A DNA stretch of 64,000 nucleotides from assembly GCF_000756375.1 (NCBI RefSeq), contig NZ_JNFD01000026.1, positions 51,926 to 115,925 on the forward strand, read 5' to 3'. Positions 33,642-42,972 of this stretch are shown piece after piece. The notes under the pieces are model-generated. The model saw nothing but the letters and a program-made list of their open reading frames with translations. It was not told the origin of the DNA and searched no databases. Each line of letters starts with the position of its first letter. Position 1 is the stretch's first letter. The stretch is from Sphingopyxis sp. LC81. GTDB taxonomy: Bacteria > Pseudomonadota > Alphaproteobacteria > Sphingomonadales > Sphingomonadaceae. A program made the position numbers and the translations under genes.

Positions 33642-33735
33642 CCCGGAGCGCAGCGCACTTAATGTGCGTGAGCACCGGAAGCGCGGAAGGTTGTCATTTG
33701 CAGACCGCCCTGATCCAAATAGCGATGCAGATTAG
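33625..33735 (+). CDS. Candidate 36-residue small protein
   Basis: No known family. ATG 33625 is preceded by GGGGGAG with about 6 nt spacing, the strongest Shine-Dalgarno in this neighbourhood, and the frame encodes a hydrophilic 36-residue peptide rich in Arg and Asp (MAAFRDPERSALNVREHRKR to its start). It begins inside the ThiE-like gene in another frame. Its stop TAG overlaps the convergent gene's stop by 4 nt (TTAG), the same geometry seen at three other convergent junctions here. Against it, the third codon positions are not GC-rich. Confidence 0.35.
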   Translation: MAAFRDPERSALNVREHRKRGRLSFADRPDPNSDAD

Positions 33736-34445
33736 AAGCGGAACGCGGTTCCGACATAGACCGCCTGGCTGTCGCGGCGCGTATCGGTCAGCGGTTCGAT
33801 GCGGTCGTCGCTCTTGTACCGAACGCCCGCGGTGACGTCGATGTTCTTGGTCAGGCGATAGCTGCTGACGACATCGACGGCCGACGCTTCGCCAGGAGCG
33901 GTGACGCGATCGGTTGCCCCGCTAGGGTCGCTTGGGCGGTTCACCATACGCGTTGCGAAGCGCGACTTCTTTTCGTCCTGTTCCGGAGCCTTCGCGACCG
34001 GCAGGTTGCGAAGATCGGTGCCGCGCGGCAGCGCCGGCGTGACGAATTTCTCGAATCCAACCGAGGCGCCCAGATTATAGGCGACCGGGGTGATTGCGAT
34101 CGGTGCGGTCCGGCCTGCAGCCAGCGCAGAGGTGCGCGTGGCGCTCGACGCGTCGTCGCGGGCGCGAATCACGACGGTGATCGCGCGGTTCTTGCGGCCG
34201 TCGTCGGGAAGCGCGGGGGTAAAGCTGAAGCTGCCGCGCTGTTCGGCCGACATCTTGTTATAGCGTGCGATCAGTCGCTCATCGCCCGATGCCGGGGTGA
34301 ACTGGCCAAGCAGGGTTTCCGAAAGATTGGTGTCGCGGATGCGGTCGCTGCTCGACATCGCGGCGAGGGCTGGCGGAAGCGCAAGCGAAGCCACCGCCAA
34401 AGCGGTGAGGCTTCCTTTCCAAAAATGTCGCGATGTCCGCGCCAT
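33732..34445 (-). CDS. Exported protein with porin-like C-terminus, unknown function
   Basis: I do not recognise a named family. The 237-residue product has a signal peptide (LTALAVASLALPPALAA) and a beta-strand-rich C-terminal half (ASAVDVVSSYRLTKNIDVTAGVRYKSD) ending in VYVGTAFRF; a terminal Phe preceded by alternating hydrophobic residues resembles the BAM recognition signal of outer-membrane proteins. The middle (AITVVIRARDD) suggests a beta domain. Location in the outer membrane is therefore inferred. The divergent 279-nt gap to the DUF3576 gene contains its promoter. Confidence 0.7.
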   Translation of the reverse strand: MARTSRHFWKGSLTALAVASLALPPALAAMSSSDRIRDTNLSETLLGQFTPASGDERLIARYNKMSAEQRGSFSFTPALPDDGRKNRAITVVIRARDDASSATRTSALAAGRTAPIAITPVAYNLGASVGFEKFVTPALPRGTDLRNLPVAKAPEQDEKKSRFATRMVNRPSDPSGATDRVTAPGEASAVDVVSSYRLTKNIDVTAGVRYKSDDRIEPLTDTRRDSQAVYVGTAFRF

Positions 34446-34724
34446 TGCTCTGCGACTCCAACCCCAATCGGATTCTTCAAATAGGACTCCCGGCGCAACA
34501 TTGCCAGATGAATCCCGTCAAATTGCTGCAACGATTCCGATTTTTGCCGAAATTGTTGCGGGATCGTCACAGTGCGTTTCGAATCTGACCAGAATCTGAA
34601 CGGCCGTGCGGGCGAAATTGCCGCGCTTGCGGGGCGGCGACAAGGGCGATAGAGACGCTGGCAATATCGTTCCGCGCGGCCGATTTTCCACGTCGGACGG
34701 GCTCAAGAGATAAGGTGTACCCGC
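34446..34724. other. Divergent intergenic region with no recognised gene
   Basis: Between two divergently transcribed exported-protein genes. On the plus strand TTGCGG-17-TAGAGA (about 34634-34662) could serve the DUF3576 gene, but matches only loosely. I see no hairpin, repeat or small ORF worth annotating. Confidence 0.35.
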
Positions 34725-35198
34725 ATGTCCCAGCTTTCCGTCCCTGCCCGGTTTGGCGCCACGCTCGGTCGCCGTCCGGCCGCGCTCGCGCTGCTCGGGC
34801 TCGCGGCGCTTGGTCTTTCGGCCTGCGCGAACAAGGAACGGCCGAAAGCCGATCTCGCCGCCAGCCAGGTGACGACGATTGGCGTCAACAGCTATTTGTG
34901 GCGCGCCTCGCTCGATGCGCTGTCGTTCATGCCGCTGCTCCAGGCCGATTCGGCCGGCGGCGTCGTGATCACCGACTGGTATGCGAACCCGTCGAACCCC
35001 GGCGAGCGGATGAAGGTTACCGTGTCGATCCTCGACCAGGACCTGCGTGCCGACGCGCTGCGCATCGCCGCCTCGCGCCAGGTCGCGCAGGGCGGCAGCT
35101 GGGTCGACGCGCCGGTTCAGGCGGCGACGGTGCAAAAGCTCGAGGAAATCATCCTCACCCGCGCCCGCGACCTGCGTCGCTCGGCGATCAGGGACTAA
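34725..35198 (+). CDS. DUF3576 lipoprotein
   Basis: A 157-residue alphaproteobacterial DUF3576 protein with a lipobox (LGLSAC, Cys34) after a basic N-terminus. The mature part begins VTTIGVNSYLWRASLDALSFMPLLQADSAGGVVITDWYANPSNPGERMKV-like segments (NSYLWRASLDALSFMPL and GGVVITDWYA are the family's most conserved runs). Function unknown; it sits just upstream (54 nt) of leuS and lptE, the usual alphaproteobacterial order, hinting at an envelope role. Confidence 0.88.
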   Translation: MSQLSVPARFGATLGRRPAALALLGLAALGLSACANKERPKADLAASQVTTIGVNSYLWRASLDALSFMPLLQADSAGGVVITDWYANPSNPGERMKVTVSILDQDLRADALRIAASRQVAQGGSWVDAPVQAATVQKLEEIILTRARDLRRSAIRD

Positions 35199-35252
35199 TC
35201 CGGCGGCGCGCGTCGCGCGCCTGCCCACACAGACTAACGGGGTAACCGACGA

Positions 35253-37802
35253 ATGACCCGCGAACCGCGCTTTGGCGCCCTCGCCGCCGACGCCCGCTGG
35301 CAAAAGGCGTGGGAGGCGGCGAACAGCTTTGCCACGACCGATAGCGAAGATCGGCCCAAGGCCTATATCCTCGAGATGTTCCCTTATCCCTCGGGGCGCA
35401 TCCATATGGGCCATGTCCGCAACTATGCGATGGGCGACGTCCTCGCGCGCTTCAAGCGGATGACGGGGCACGATGTGCTTCACCCGATGGGCTGGGACGC
35501 GTTCGGCATGCCCGCCGAAAATGCCGCGATGGAAAAGGGCGTCCACCCCGGCGGCTGGACGCGCGACAATATCGCGTCGATGCGCGCGCAGCTGAAGCGC
35601 CTCGGTCTCGCGATCGACTGGAGCCGCGAGCTCGCGACGTGCGAACCCGATTATTATGGGCAGGAACAGGCGCTGTTCCTCGACCTGTTCGCCGCGGGGC
35701 TCGTCACGCGCAAGCACAGCTATGTGAACTGGGACCCCGTCGACATGACCGTGCTCGCGAACGAGCAGGTGATCGACGGCCGCGGCTGGCGCTCGGGCGC
35801 GCTCGTCGAGAAGAAAAAGCTGTCGCAGTGGTTTTTGAAGATCACCGACTTCGCCGACGAACTGCTCGAGGGGCTGGGCGCGCTCGAAAGCTGGCCCGAC
35901 AAGGTCCGCCTGATGCAGGAGAACTGGATCGGCAAGTCGCAGGGGCTGGAGTTCAGCTTCAGGCTCGCTGGCGGCGCGCCCGGTTTCGACGTCTTCACGA
36001 CGCGCCCCGACACGCTGTATGGCGCGAGCTTTGCGGCGATCTCGCCCGACCATCCGCTCGCCGAGCGGCTCGCGAAGGATTCGCCCGAGCTCGCGGCGTT
36101 CATCGAGGATTGCCGCCGTCAGGGCACCGCGGCCGAACAGATCGACACCGCCGAGAAGATGGGCTTCGACACCGGCATCGCGGTCGAGCATCCGCTCGAC
36201 CCGAACTGGCACCTGCCCGTCTGGGTCGTGAACTATGTGCTGATGGACTATGGCACCGGCGCGATCTTCGGCTGCCCGGCGCACGATCAGCGCGACCTCG
36301 ACTTCGCGCATAAATATGGGCTGCAGGTCCACCGCGTGATCGCCGACGGCGACGAGACCGCGCAGCATTTCACCGGGACCGAAGCCTATACCGGCCCCGG
36401 CAAGCTGGTGAACAGCCACTTCCTCGACGGCATGAGCATCGACGAAGCGAAGGCCGCCGTCATCGCGCGCGCCGAGCATGAGGGCTGGGGCAAGGGCACC
36501 ACGGTATGGCGCCTGCGCGACTGGGGCGTTTCGCGCCAGCGTTACTGGGGGACGCCGATCCCCTTCATCCATTGCCATACGTGCGGCACGGTGCCGGTGC
36601 CCAAGAACCAGCTTCCCGTCGTCCTGCCCGAGGATGTCGATTTCTCGGTTCCCGGCAATCCGCTCGATCGCCATCCGACGTGGAAGCATGTCCATTGCCC
36701 CAGCTGCGGCGGTGACGCGGTGCGCGAAACCGACACGCTCGACACTTTCGTCGATTCGAGCTGGTATTTCCTGCGTTTCGCCAGCTCGCCGTCGGACAAG
36801 CCCTTCGATCCCGAGGTGATCCGCCGCTGGCTGCCCGTCGACCAATATATCGGCGGCATCGAGCATGCGATCCTCCACCTTCTCTACGCGCGCTTCTGGA
36901 CGCGCGCGCTCAAGAAGATGGGGATGATCGACATCGCCGAGCCCTTCGCGAGCCTGTTCACGCAGGGCATGGTGACGCACGAAACCTACAGCCGCGTGCA
37001 GGGCGAGGGGCTGCCGCCGCTCTACTTCACCCCCGAGGAGATCGAGCGCAAGCCCGATGGCGCGATCCTGACCGCCGACGGCTATACCGTCGATGTCGGC
37101 CGCGTGATCAAGATGTCGAAGTCGAAGAAGAATGTCGTCGATCCCGACGCCATCCTCGACCAGTACGGCGCCGACGCCGCGCGCTGGTTCATGCTGTCGG
37201 ACAGCCCGCCCGAGCGCGACCTGCCGTGGAGCGAGGCGGGCATCGAGGGCGCGTGGCGCTTCGTCCAGCGCTTGTGGCGGATCTTCGGCGACACCGAAAA
37301 TGTCGGCGACGGCGCGGAGGACTTGGGCCTTGCACGCAAGCTCCATCAGGCGATCGCCGGCGTTGCCGCCGACATCGAGGCGCTCGGCTTCAACAAGGCG
37401 GTCGCCAAGGTCCACGCGCTCGCGAACGAGATCGAGAAAGCCAAGCCCTCGGCGACCCGCGCCGAGGCGTGCCGCACCCTCATCCTGCTCGTCGCACCGA
37501 TGCTGCCGCACCTCGCCGAAGAGGCATGGGCCGCGCTTCCCGCTGGCCAGCGCACGACCGCGATGATCGCCGATGCCGCTTGGCCCGCCGCCGATCCGGC
37601 ACTGCTCGTCGATGACGAGGTGACAATCGCGATCCAGATGGCGGGTAAGCTGCGCGATACGATGACGCTCGCCAAAGGCCTCGACAAGGATGCGGTGGAA
37701 GCCGCGGCGCTCGCGCGCCCGCGCATCGTCGAGCTGCTCGCCGGCGCCGCGCCGAAGAAGGTCATTGTGGTCCCCGACCGTTTGGTGAATATCGTTCCCT
37801 GA
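35253..37802 (+). CDS. leuS: Leucyl-tRNA synthetase
   Basis: Class I synthetase charging tRNA-Leu, 849 residues. HIGH motif is HMGH (51-54), the CP1 editing domain follows (about 220-420, [10 protein letters not shown] and [15 protein letters not shown] with the editing Asp), the KMSKS motif is at 620-624, and the anticodon-binding and C-terminal domains complete it. The zinc motif ([10 protein letters not shown] and CPSCGG) is present. Its stop overlaps the lptE start by one base (TGATG). Confidence 0.97.
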   Translation: MTREPRFGALAADARWQKAWEAANSFATTDSEDRPKAYILEMFPYPSGRIHMGHVRNYAMGDVLARFKRMTGHDVLHPMGWDAFGMPAENAAMEKGVHPGGWTRDNIASMRAQLKRLGLAIDWSRELATCEPDYYGQEQALFLDLFAAGLVTRKHSYVNWDPVDMTVLANEQVIDGRGWRSGALVEKKKLSQWFLKITDFADELLEGLGALESWPDKVRLMQENWIGKSQGLEFSFRLAGGAPGFDVFTTRPDTLYGASFAAISPDHPLAERLAKDSPELAAFIEDCRRQGTAAEQIDTAEKMGFDTGIAVEHPLDPNWHLPVWVVNYVLMDYGTGAIFGCPAHDQRDLDFAHKYGLQVHRVIADGDETAQHFTGTEAYTGPGKLVNSHFLDGMSIDEAKAAVIARAEHEGWGKGTTVWRLRDWGVSRQRYWGTPIPFIHCHTCGTVPVPKNQLPVVLPEDVDFSVPGNPLDRHPTWKHVHCPSCGGDAVRETDTLDTFVDSSWYFLRFASSPSDKPFDPEVIRRWLPVDQYIGGIEHAILHLLYARFWTRALKKMGMIDIAEPFASLFTQGMVTHETYSRVQGEGLPPLYFTPEEIERKPDGAILTADGYTVDVGRVIKMSKSKKNVVDPDAILDQYGADAARWFMLSDSPPERDLPWSEAGIEGAWRFVQRLWRIFGDTENVGDGAEDLGLARKLHQAIAGVAADIEALGFNKAVAKVHALANEIEKAKPSATRAEACRTLILLVAPMLPHLAEEAWAALPAGQRTTAMIADAAWPAADPALLVDDEVTIAIQMAGKLRDTMTLAKGLDKDAVEAAALARPRIVELLAGAAPKKVIVVPDRLVNIVP

Positions 37803-38350
37803 TGCGCAACCTGCTGACCTCTTGCCTCGTCGCTGCTTCGCTGCTTGTCGGCGGCTGCGGGCTCCGCCCGCTCTATGCGAACGGCAGCAAGGGGCCGGTG
37901 GCGCAAGTGCTCGCCGACGTCGATGTCGCAGCGATCGAGGGGCATAACGGCTGGCTCGTCCGCAACGCGCTCCGCGACCGGCTCCAGGCGACGCAGGGCG
38001 GCGAGGGTGCGGGCAAGCGCCTCCGCCTCGACGTCCGGCTCGAGGATTCGATCACCGGCTTCGGCGTCCGCGCCGACGATACGGTAACGCGCGAACGGCG
38101 GACGCTGCGCGCACGCTATCAACTCGTCGACGCAGCTTCGGGCGAAGTGCTGCTCGACGCGACGGCCTTCTCCGATGCGGGGATCGACGTCGTCGGCAGC
38201 GAATATGCGACGATCGCGGCCGAATCCTCGGCGCTCGAACGCCTCGCCTCGGCGGTCGCCGACCAGATCGTCGCGCGCCTCGCCGTCTTTGCGAACCGCG
38301 GCGGCGGACAACCGGCTGCTGTGCCCGCCCCGACACCCGCAGGGCAATGA
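37802..38350 (+). CDS. lptE: LPS-assembly lipoprotein LptE
   Basis: Outer-membrane lipoprotein that plugs and folds LptD in LPS export. The 182-residue product has a lipobox LVGGC (Cys19) followed by GLRPLYA, the conserved LptE start, and the strand pairs TLRARYQLVDAASGEVLLDA and VVGSEYATIAAESSALERLA typical of the family; it ends in a Pro/Ala-rich tail. Start is TGATG-coupled to leuS and the end overlaps holA by ATGA, so this is a coupled leuS-lptE-holA operon. Confidence 0.93.
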   Translation: MRNLLTSCLVAASLLVGGCGLRPLYANGSKGPVAQVLADVDVAAIEGHNGWLVRNALRDRLQATQGGEGAGKRLRLDVRLEDSITGFGVRADDTVTRERRTLRARYQLVDAASGEVLLDATAFSDAGIDVVGSEYATIAAESSALERLASAVADQIVARLAVFANRGGGQPAAVPAPTPAGQ

Positions 38351-39378
38351 AGAGCGTCAAACCGAACGAACTCGAACGCCTCTCGCGCCTCGACCCCGCG
38401 GTTCGTTTCACCCTCCTCACCGGCCCCGACGAAGCGACGATGGAAGCCGTCGCGAGCCATTTGATCGGGCTCGCGGGCAAGGACGCCGAACGGCTCGACC
38501 TGACGGGATCGCAGCTGTCGCAGGACCCGTCGCTGCTCGCCGCCGAAGCCGCATCGATGTCGCTTTTCTCGTCGGCGCGCGTGATCAAGGTCGAATTGTC
38601 GGGCAGCGGCGACGACGGCCTTGCGGCGGTCGAGGCGCTGCTCGCCGCCGAAACCGCGATCAACCCGGTGATCGCGACCGGCGCCTCGGTCACCGCCAAG
38701 TCGAAACTCGTCAAGCTGGTCGAAGGCTCGGATCATGCCGTCGCCGCGATCTGCTACCAGCCCGACCGCCGCGCGCTCGTCGGCATCGCGATGGGCGCGG
38801 GGCAGGAACAGGGGCTGCGGCTCGCCAATGCCGAGGCGCAATTGCTCGTCGACCTCGTCTCGGGCGATCAGGCGCTGATGCGGCGCGAGATCGAGAAGAT
38901 CGCGCTCTATCTCGATGCGGGTCCCGACCGGCAGCGGCAAGTGACCGCGGCCGACATCGCCGCGCTCGGCGCCGCGACGCACGAGGAGGATGTCAGCGAG
39001 TGCATCAATGTCGCGCTCGGCGGCAAGGTGCGCGAAATGCCCGAGATGCTGGCCAAGGCGACCGCGGTCGGGGTCGCCGAAATCCGCATCATCCGCGCGC
39101 TCGCGATCCGTGCGATGGCGCTCGCGCGGCTGCGCGCCGAGGTTGACGGCGGCGCGCATCCCGCGACGGTCGTGTCGGCGCGCACCAGCGGGATTTTCTG
39201 GAAGGAGCGCGACGCGGTGACCGCGCAGCTCCATATCTGGGATTCGGTCCGCATCGCGCGGCTGATGAGCCGGCTGCTCGATTGCGAGCGCGCGCTCAAG
39301 GCGTCGGGCACCGCGGGCGCGGTGCTGTTCCGCAAGCTGATGACCGACATCGCGCACCAGGCCGCACGGGCGCGATAG
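38347..39378 (+). CDS. holA: DNA polymerase III delta subunit
   Basis: The clamp-loader delta subunit opens the beta sliding clamp. The 343-residue protein shows RFTLLTGPDEATMEAVA, a AAA-like fold with the LTGSQLSQDPSLLAAEAASMSLFSSARVI stretch, and a helical C-terminal collar with VSARTSGIFWKERDAV. There is no canonical Walker A, as in the family. Overlaps lptE by 4 nt. A GC-rich hairpin follows about 5 nt after the stop. Confidence 0.94.
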   Translation: MKSVKPNELERLSRLDPAVRFTLLTGPDEATMEAVASHLIGLAGKDAERLDLTGSQLSQDPSLLAAEAASMSLFSSARVIKVELSGSGDDGLAAVEALLAAETAINPVIATGASVTAKSKLVKLVEGSDHAVAAICYQPDRRALVGIAMGAGQEQGLRLANAEAQLLVDLVSGDQALMRREIEKIALYLDAGPDRQRQVTAADIAALGAATHEEDVSECINVALGGKVREMPEMLAKATAVGVAEIRIIRALAIRAMALARLRAEVDGGAHPATVVSARTSGIFWKERDAVTAQLHIWDSVRIARLMSRLLDCERALKASGTAGAVLFRKLMTDIAHQAARAR

Positions 39379-39383
39379 GGCAA

Positions 39384-39407
39384 GGTCGCTTCCGACCGGA
39401 AGCGGCC
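39384..39407. repeat. Inverted repeat after holA
   Basis: GGTCGCTTCC-GACC-GGAAGCGGCC pairs over 10 positions (one G-U) with a 4-nt loop. It follows the holA stop by 5 nt and abuts the stop of the convergent low-GC gene; no T-run follows on either strand, so termination is uncertain. It shares the CGCTT/AAGCG arms with the repeat at 39831-39859. Confidence 0.6.
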
Positions 39408-39408
39408 G

Positions 39409-39819
39409 TTAGCGAACGAGCCCAAATCTTTGCTCCATACGTTCCAGAGCAACTTCAAATTCCGACATGCCTTGCGCGAAGGCCGATCTCACTAAGCCCC
39501 TGTCGCTCACGCATCTCAGAGCGGGAATAACTTCCAAGCCGGGATCGGTTCCGTTTTCAGCCTCGTAAGCCTTCTTCAATCGTTCAATTCGCTTTTTGTA
39601 ACGCCGGTCGAAGAACGCTTCCTGCTGGCTACGGGTGGATTTATCGCACGCCATCTTCCCTTTGTTGATTGGATGGTCATACCAAAGGAAAGCCGCCAGC
39701 GTTTGTTCGCCTCCAGACGATGAAGCTTCGGCGGATTCAACCGCTTGGAATGCCAACGCCAAGACTATCGTTGTGCCGATCACGCCCATGAGCCATCTAG
39801 TACCATGATGCGCCAGCAT
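39409..39819 (-). CDS. Hypothetical exported protein in low-GC segment
   Basis: I do not recognise a family. The 136-residue product has a hydrophobic N-terminal segment (LMGVIGTTIVLALAFQAVES, signal or anchor), then a charged helical region (DKSTRSQQEAFFDRRYKKRIERLKKAYEAENG) and two cysteines (MACDKS and ALRCVSD). ATG 39819 or ATG 39789 could be the start. The gene is visibly AT-richer than its neighbours (roughly half GC, against about two thirds) and is bracketed by inverted repeats at 39384 and 39831, so recent acquisition is likely. Confidence 0.6.
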   Translation of the reverse strand: MLAHHGTRWLMGVIGTTIVLALAFQAVESAEASSSGGEQTLAAFLWYDHPINKGKMACDKSTRSQQEAFFDRRYKKRIERLKKAYEAENGTDPGLEVIPALRCVSDRGLVRSAFAQGMSEFEVALERMEQRFGLVR

Positions 39820-39830
39820 CGAAACTGGAA

Positions 39831-39859
39831 ATGTCCGCTTCCCACCCCAAAGCGGACAT
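39831..39859. repeat. ATGTCCGCTT inverted repeat
   Basis: A perfect 10-bp inverted repeat, ATGTCCGCTT-CCCACCCCA-AAGCGGACAT, directly upstream (start side) of the low-GC hypothetical gene. I recall similar sequences scattered in sphingomonad genomes, though I cannot verify that here. It could be the end of a mobile segment or a regulatory hairpin. Confidence 0.6.
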
Positions 39860-39916
39860 CACCCAAAGGAAAGGGCCTGACGCGACAGTGCCCGGCCGCG
39901 GCAGGCCCTCCCTACG

Positions 39917-39937
39917 CCCTCCCCAAAGCGGGGAGGG
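39917..39937. repeat. CCCTCCCC hairpin downstream of first TonB receptor
   Basis: CCCTCCCC-AAAGC-GGGGAGGG, a perfect 8-bp stem, lies 10 nt beyond the stop of the minus-strand receptor gene. Read leftwards it lacks a T-run, so it may stabilise or end that transcript weakly. The arms resemble the palindromes at 2895-3050 and 50246-50346. Confidence 0.55.
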
Positions 39938-39947
39938 GGAGAGACGG

Positions 39948-42731
39948 TCAGAACTGGCCGCGCAATGTCACGCCGTACGTGCGCGGTTCGCCGGGGAAGC
40001 CGACGAACAGCTGGTTCGCGGTGCCCGCCAGCCCCGAGGAAGCGGGCGCCGCGACGGCGCGGAAGGTGCCGCCGCCCTGCAGCGGCATGTCGGCGCCGAT
40101 CTGGTAATATGTCTTGTTGAGCAGATTCTGGCCCCACAGCTCGATGCCCCAGCGCCGCTCGGGCCCGTAAAGGCCGATGCGGCCGTTGAAGATCGCGAAA
40201 CCGTCCTGGATCTTTTCGACGTCGAGGTCGGACCCGGTGTTGGTGTCGCTTTGCAGGCGCGTGTCGAGATATACGAGCGCGCTCATCCCCGAACTGCCGA
40301 TCGGCGGCGTCCAGCTGATCCCCGCGGTCGCGACATAGCGCGGCGCGTTCGACACGCCGCGGCCGGGAAGCTGGAACAGCACCGGCGATAGCGGCCGACC
40401 GCCTGTGCCCACCAGATTGCGGCGATAAAGGGTGTCGACCCAGGTCAGCCCCATATTGACCGACACATAACGCGCGGGGCGCATGAACGCCTCGATCTCG
40501 ACCCCCTTCGACCGCACGCCGGGTTTCAGCCGGTCCGAGGGGCAGGCGCCGGTCGCCGCGAACCCGTCCGAATCGGCGCCGTTCAAATCGTCCTTGCACG
40601 CCTGGATGTTGGTGACCTCGAAATTGACGCCGTTGAAGGTGTTGAGCTGGTAATTGCTATACTCCTGATAGAAAGCCGCGACATTGACGTCGATCCCGGG
40701 GCCGTCCCATTTGATGCCGAGTTCATAGGCATCGACCTTTTCGCTCGCGAACTGCAGGTCGCTTGCCTCGGGCCGGCCGTTGCCCGGCGTGTTGGCGGGT
40801 AGTGCCAGCCGCGCCGCGCACGCTGGGTCGAAGGTCGTGTTGCATGTCCGGTCGAGCGCCGAGAAGTCGAGGTTGAAGCCGCCCGCCTTATAGCCCTTCG
40901 ATGCCGATCCATAGACGAGCCATTCGGGCGCGGGTTTCCAGCTCAGCACCGCGGTTCCGGTCCATTCATTATCCTTGAACTTCGTCCCCGCGCTGCCGCG
41001 CGGCAGGTCGGGCGCGGTGCTGTTGATCACGCACGGCAAGGTCGCGAGCGACTGGAAGGGCGAATTGACGATCAACGGGCAGATCGCATTGTTGAAATTC
41101 GCGTCGGCATCCAATGTCTTGCGCTCGCTCGTGTAACGCGCGCCGATCGTGAAGGTCAGCACGTCGGGAACGATGTCGAAGCTGTTGTGCGTGAAGACCG
41201 CGAAGTTGCGGCTGCGCTGCGCAAAGGTCGATCCCTGATTGCCGGTGCCGTTGATCGCGAGCGCGGGCTGGCCGAGTGCCGCCGCGAGCGAGCCGAAGCC
41301 CGGGCGCGCCGGATTGGCGATCAGCGCCTGCAGCAGCGATCGCGTCGCGCCCGGGGGCAGCACCGCGATCGTCCCCTGCACCACGGGCACGTTCACGCAC
41401 GAGGGGTTGGAGGGCAGCACCGCCGAGGGCAGCGCGCCCGCGAAGAGCAGGCAATTGGCGAATTGTTCGTAGTTGTTGCCGTAGACAATGTCGTCGTCGA
41501 CATCGAGTTTCTCGTTCGCATAATAGCCGCCGATCAGCCAGTCGAGCCGCCCGTCGAACACCTCGCCCTGCAACCGGACTTCCTGCGTGAACAGCCGGAA
41601 CCGGCGGTCGAGGTCGGTGCGGCGCAGGATGTCGAGCGCGCTGAAGTCGGCGTCCTGGCCCTGCGCATTCTTGTAATCGCGATAAGCGGTGATCGAGGTC
41701 AATGTCGCCGCGCCAAGCTCCCAGTTCAGCTCACCCGACACACCCCAATCCTTGGTGTCCGAGCGATAGGTGACCCCGGGCGTCGTCGACTGCCGCCGAA
41801 TGAACGGCGTACCCGCCGGCGGAACCTGATGGTTCGAGCCCAAGGCCTGCAGGATCGGCAGCAGCGTATTGGCCGATGCGACGGGAAAGCCATCGGGTCC
41901 GCGCGTCAGGTTGCGCACGGGATTGAGCAGGACGCCGCCGCAGCAATTTTCGTTGCGCTTGCTATAATCGGCGATCAGGCGGAATTTCAGCGTCTCGCTC
42001 GGTTCGAACAGCAATTGTCCGCGCGCCAGCCAGCGATCGCGGTCGTTGATGTCGGGTTCGCCCGCCGTCGCATTGTCGATGAAACCGTCGCGTTTCTGCC
42101 AGACACCGTCGATGCGTGCCGCCACCTTGTCGCCGAGCGGCGCGTTGAGCATGCCGTCGACGCGCCAATAGTCGTAATTGCCATAGGATATCGAACCCTT
42201 GGCGCCGAAGCGGCCGAGCTCGGGGCCCTTGGTGACGATGTTGATCAGCCCCGCGGTCGAGTTGCGTCCGAACAAGGTGCCCTGCGGCCCGCGTAGCACC
42301 TCGACGCGCTCGATGTCGCCGAGTTCGGACAGGCCCACGCCCGTCCGGCTGCGATAGACGCCGTCGATGAACAGGCCGACCGACGATTCGAGGCCGGGAT
42401 TTTCGCCGACCGTCCCGATGCCGCGGATACGCGCCGAGAAATTGACTTCGCTCGTCGCGCCCGACACGAGCAGCGACGGCGCGACCTGCCCCAGCGCACG
42501 CACGTCGGTCGCGCCGGTCTTTTCGAGCGTGTCGCCCGTGACCGCCGAAACCGCGATCGGCACATCGGACAGCGCCTCGCTGCGCCGCGTCGCGGTGACG
42601 ATGATCGTTTCGTCGTTCGTCGTGGTGCCGGCTTCCTGCGCCGTGGCAGGCGCGGCCCACAGGGCGAGGACAAGCGGCAGGCCCGCGGCGTTGCTACGCA
42701 GCAGGCGGGTACGGCGGGAACAGTTTTTCAT
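39948..42731 (-). CDS. TonB-dependent receptor (tandem copy 1)
   Basis: A 927-residue outer-membrane ligand-gated channel. Signal peptide to about residue 31 (LVLALWAAPATAQ), a TonB box-like ETIIVTATRR (about 40-49), a plug domain with VEVLRGPQGTLFGRNSTAGLINIVTK, and a 22-strand barrel ending EPRTYGVTLRGQF with the terminal Phe for BAM. In sphingomonads such receptors take up plant-derived aromatics, oligosaccharides, siderophores or cobalamin; no adjacent enzyme or sigma/anti-sigma pair reveals the ligand. It is clearly homologous throughout to the next receptor, including a vicinal Cys-Cys in RNENCCGG. Confidence 0.93.
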   Translation of the reverse strand: MKNCSRRTRLLRSNAAGLPLVLALWAAPATAQEAGTTTNDETIIVTATRRSEALSDVPIAVSAVTGDTLEKTGATDVRALGQVAPSLLVSGATSEVNFSARIRGIGTVGENPGLESSVGLFIDGVYRSRTGVGLSELGDIERVEVLRGPQGTLFGRNSTAGLINIVTKGPELGRFGAKGSISYGNYDYWRVDGMLNAPLGDKVAARIDGVWQKRDGFIDNATAGEPDINDRDRWLARGQLLFEPSETLKFRLIADYSKRNENCCGGVLLNPVRNLTRGPDGFPVASANTLLPILQALGSNHQVPPAGTPFIRRQSTTPGVTYRSDTKDWGVSGELNWELGAATLTSITAYRDYKNAQGQDADFSALDILRRTDLDRRFRLFTQEVRLQGEVFDGRLDWLIGGYYANEKLDVDDDIVYGNNYEQFANCLLFAGALPSAVLPSNPSCVNVPVVQGTIAVLPPGATRSLLQALIANPARPGFGSLAAALGQPALAINGTGNQGSTFAQRSRNFAVFTHNSFDIVPDVLTFTIGARYTSERKTLDADANFNNAICPLIVNSPFQSLATLPCVINSTAPDLPRGSAGTKFKDNEWTGTAVLSWKPAPEWLVYGSASKGYKAGGFNLDFSALDRTCNTTFDPACAARLALPANTPGNGRPEASDLQFASEKVDAYELGIKWDGPGIDVNVAAFYQEYSNYQLNTFNGVNFEVTNIQACKDDLNGADSDGFAATGACPSDRLKPGVRSKGVEIEAFMRPARYVSVNMGLTWVDTLYRRNLVGTGGRPLSPVLFQLPGRGVSNAPRYVATAGISWTPPIGSSGMSALVYLDTRLQSDTNTGSDLDVEKIQDGFAIFNGRIGLYGPERRWGIELWGQNLLNKTYYQIGADMPLQGGGTFRAVAAPASSGLAGTANQLFVGFPGEPRTYGVTLRGQF

Positions 42732-42873
42732 GGGTTTGGCCCTCCTCCACAGGTGTGTTTTCGCGGGAGAGCGTCACGATATTCTATTTGCGGCCAGCCT
42801 ATCACGGCCGGGCCGCGCCAAGCCAGCGTAACCCGTTCCGTAACGTCATTGGGCGGCCATGCGCGGCATTTAT

Positions 42874-42894
42874 GTCACAGCTGTCAGATGTGAC
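42874..42894. promoter_or_regulatory. GTCACA/TGTGAC inverted repeat upstream of TonB receptor 1
   Basis: GTCACA (42874-42879) and TGTGAC (42889-42894) form an inverted repeat with a 9-nt spacer containing a CAGCTG core-like sequence. It lies about 143 nt upstream of the receptor 1 start on the minus strand, in the 241-nt gap after receptor 2. An operator is possible but no cognate regulator is adjacent. Confidence 0.3.
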
Positions 42895-42912
42895 GGGTTG
42901 ACTTGTCCGGGC

Positions 42913-42948
42913 AAAAGAAAAGGGGCGGAACAGCATGTGTCCCGCCCC
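42913..42948 (-). terminator. Intrinsic terminator of TonB receptor 2
   Basis: On the minus strand GGGGCGGGACA-CATGC-TGTTCCGCCCC is an 11-bp stem (one G-U) with a 5-nt loop, followed by TTTTCTTTT. It begins about 25 nt after the receptor 2 stop, so the two receptor genes are separate transcription units despite being tandem. Confidence 0.9.
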
Positions 42949-42972
42949 CGATAGTCCATAATTCGCTGATAC

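Noticed and set aside
34518..37511. Very long minus-strand open frame (about 997 codons) antisense to leuS
   Set aside because: It mirrors the leuS gene, which has HMGH, KMSKS and editing motifs; the antisense product is Arg/Asp/Leu-rich with no family features. High GC makes such frames common.
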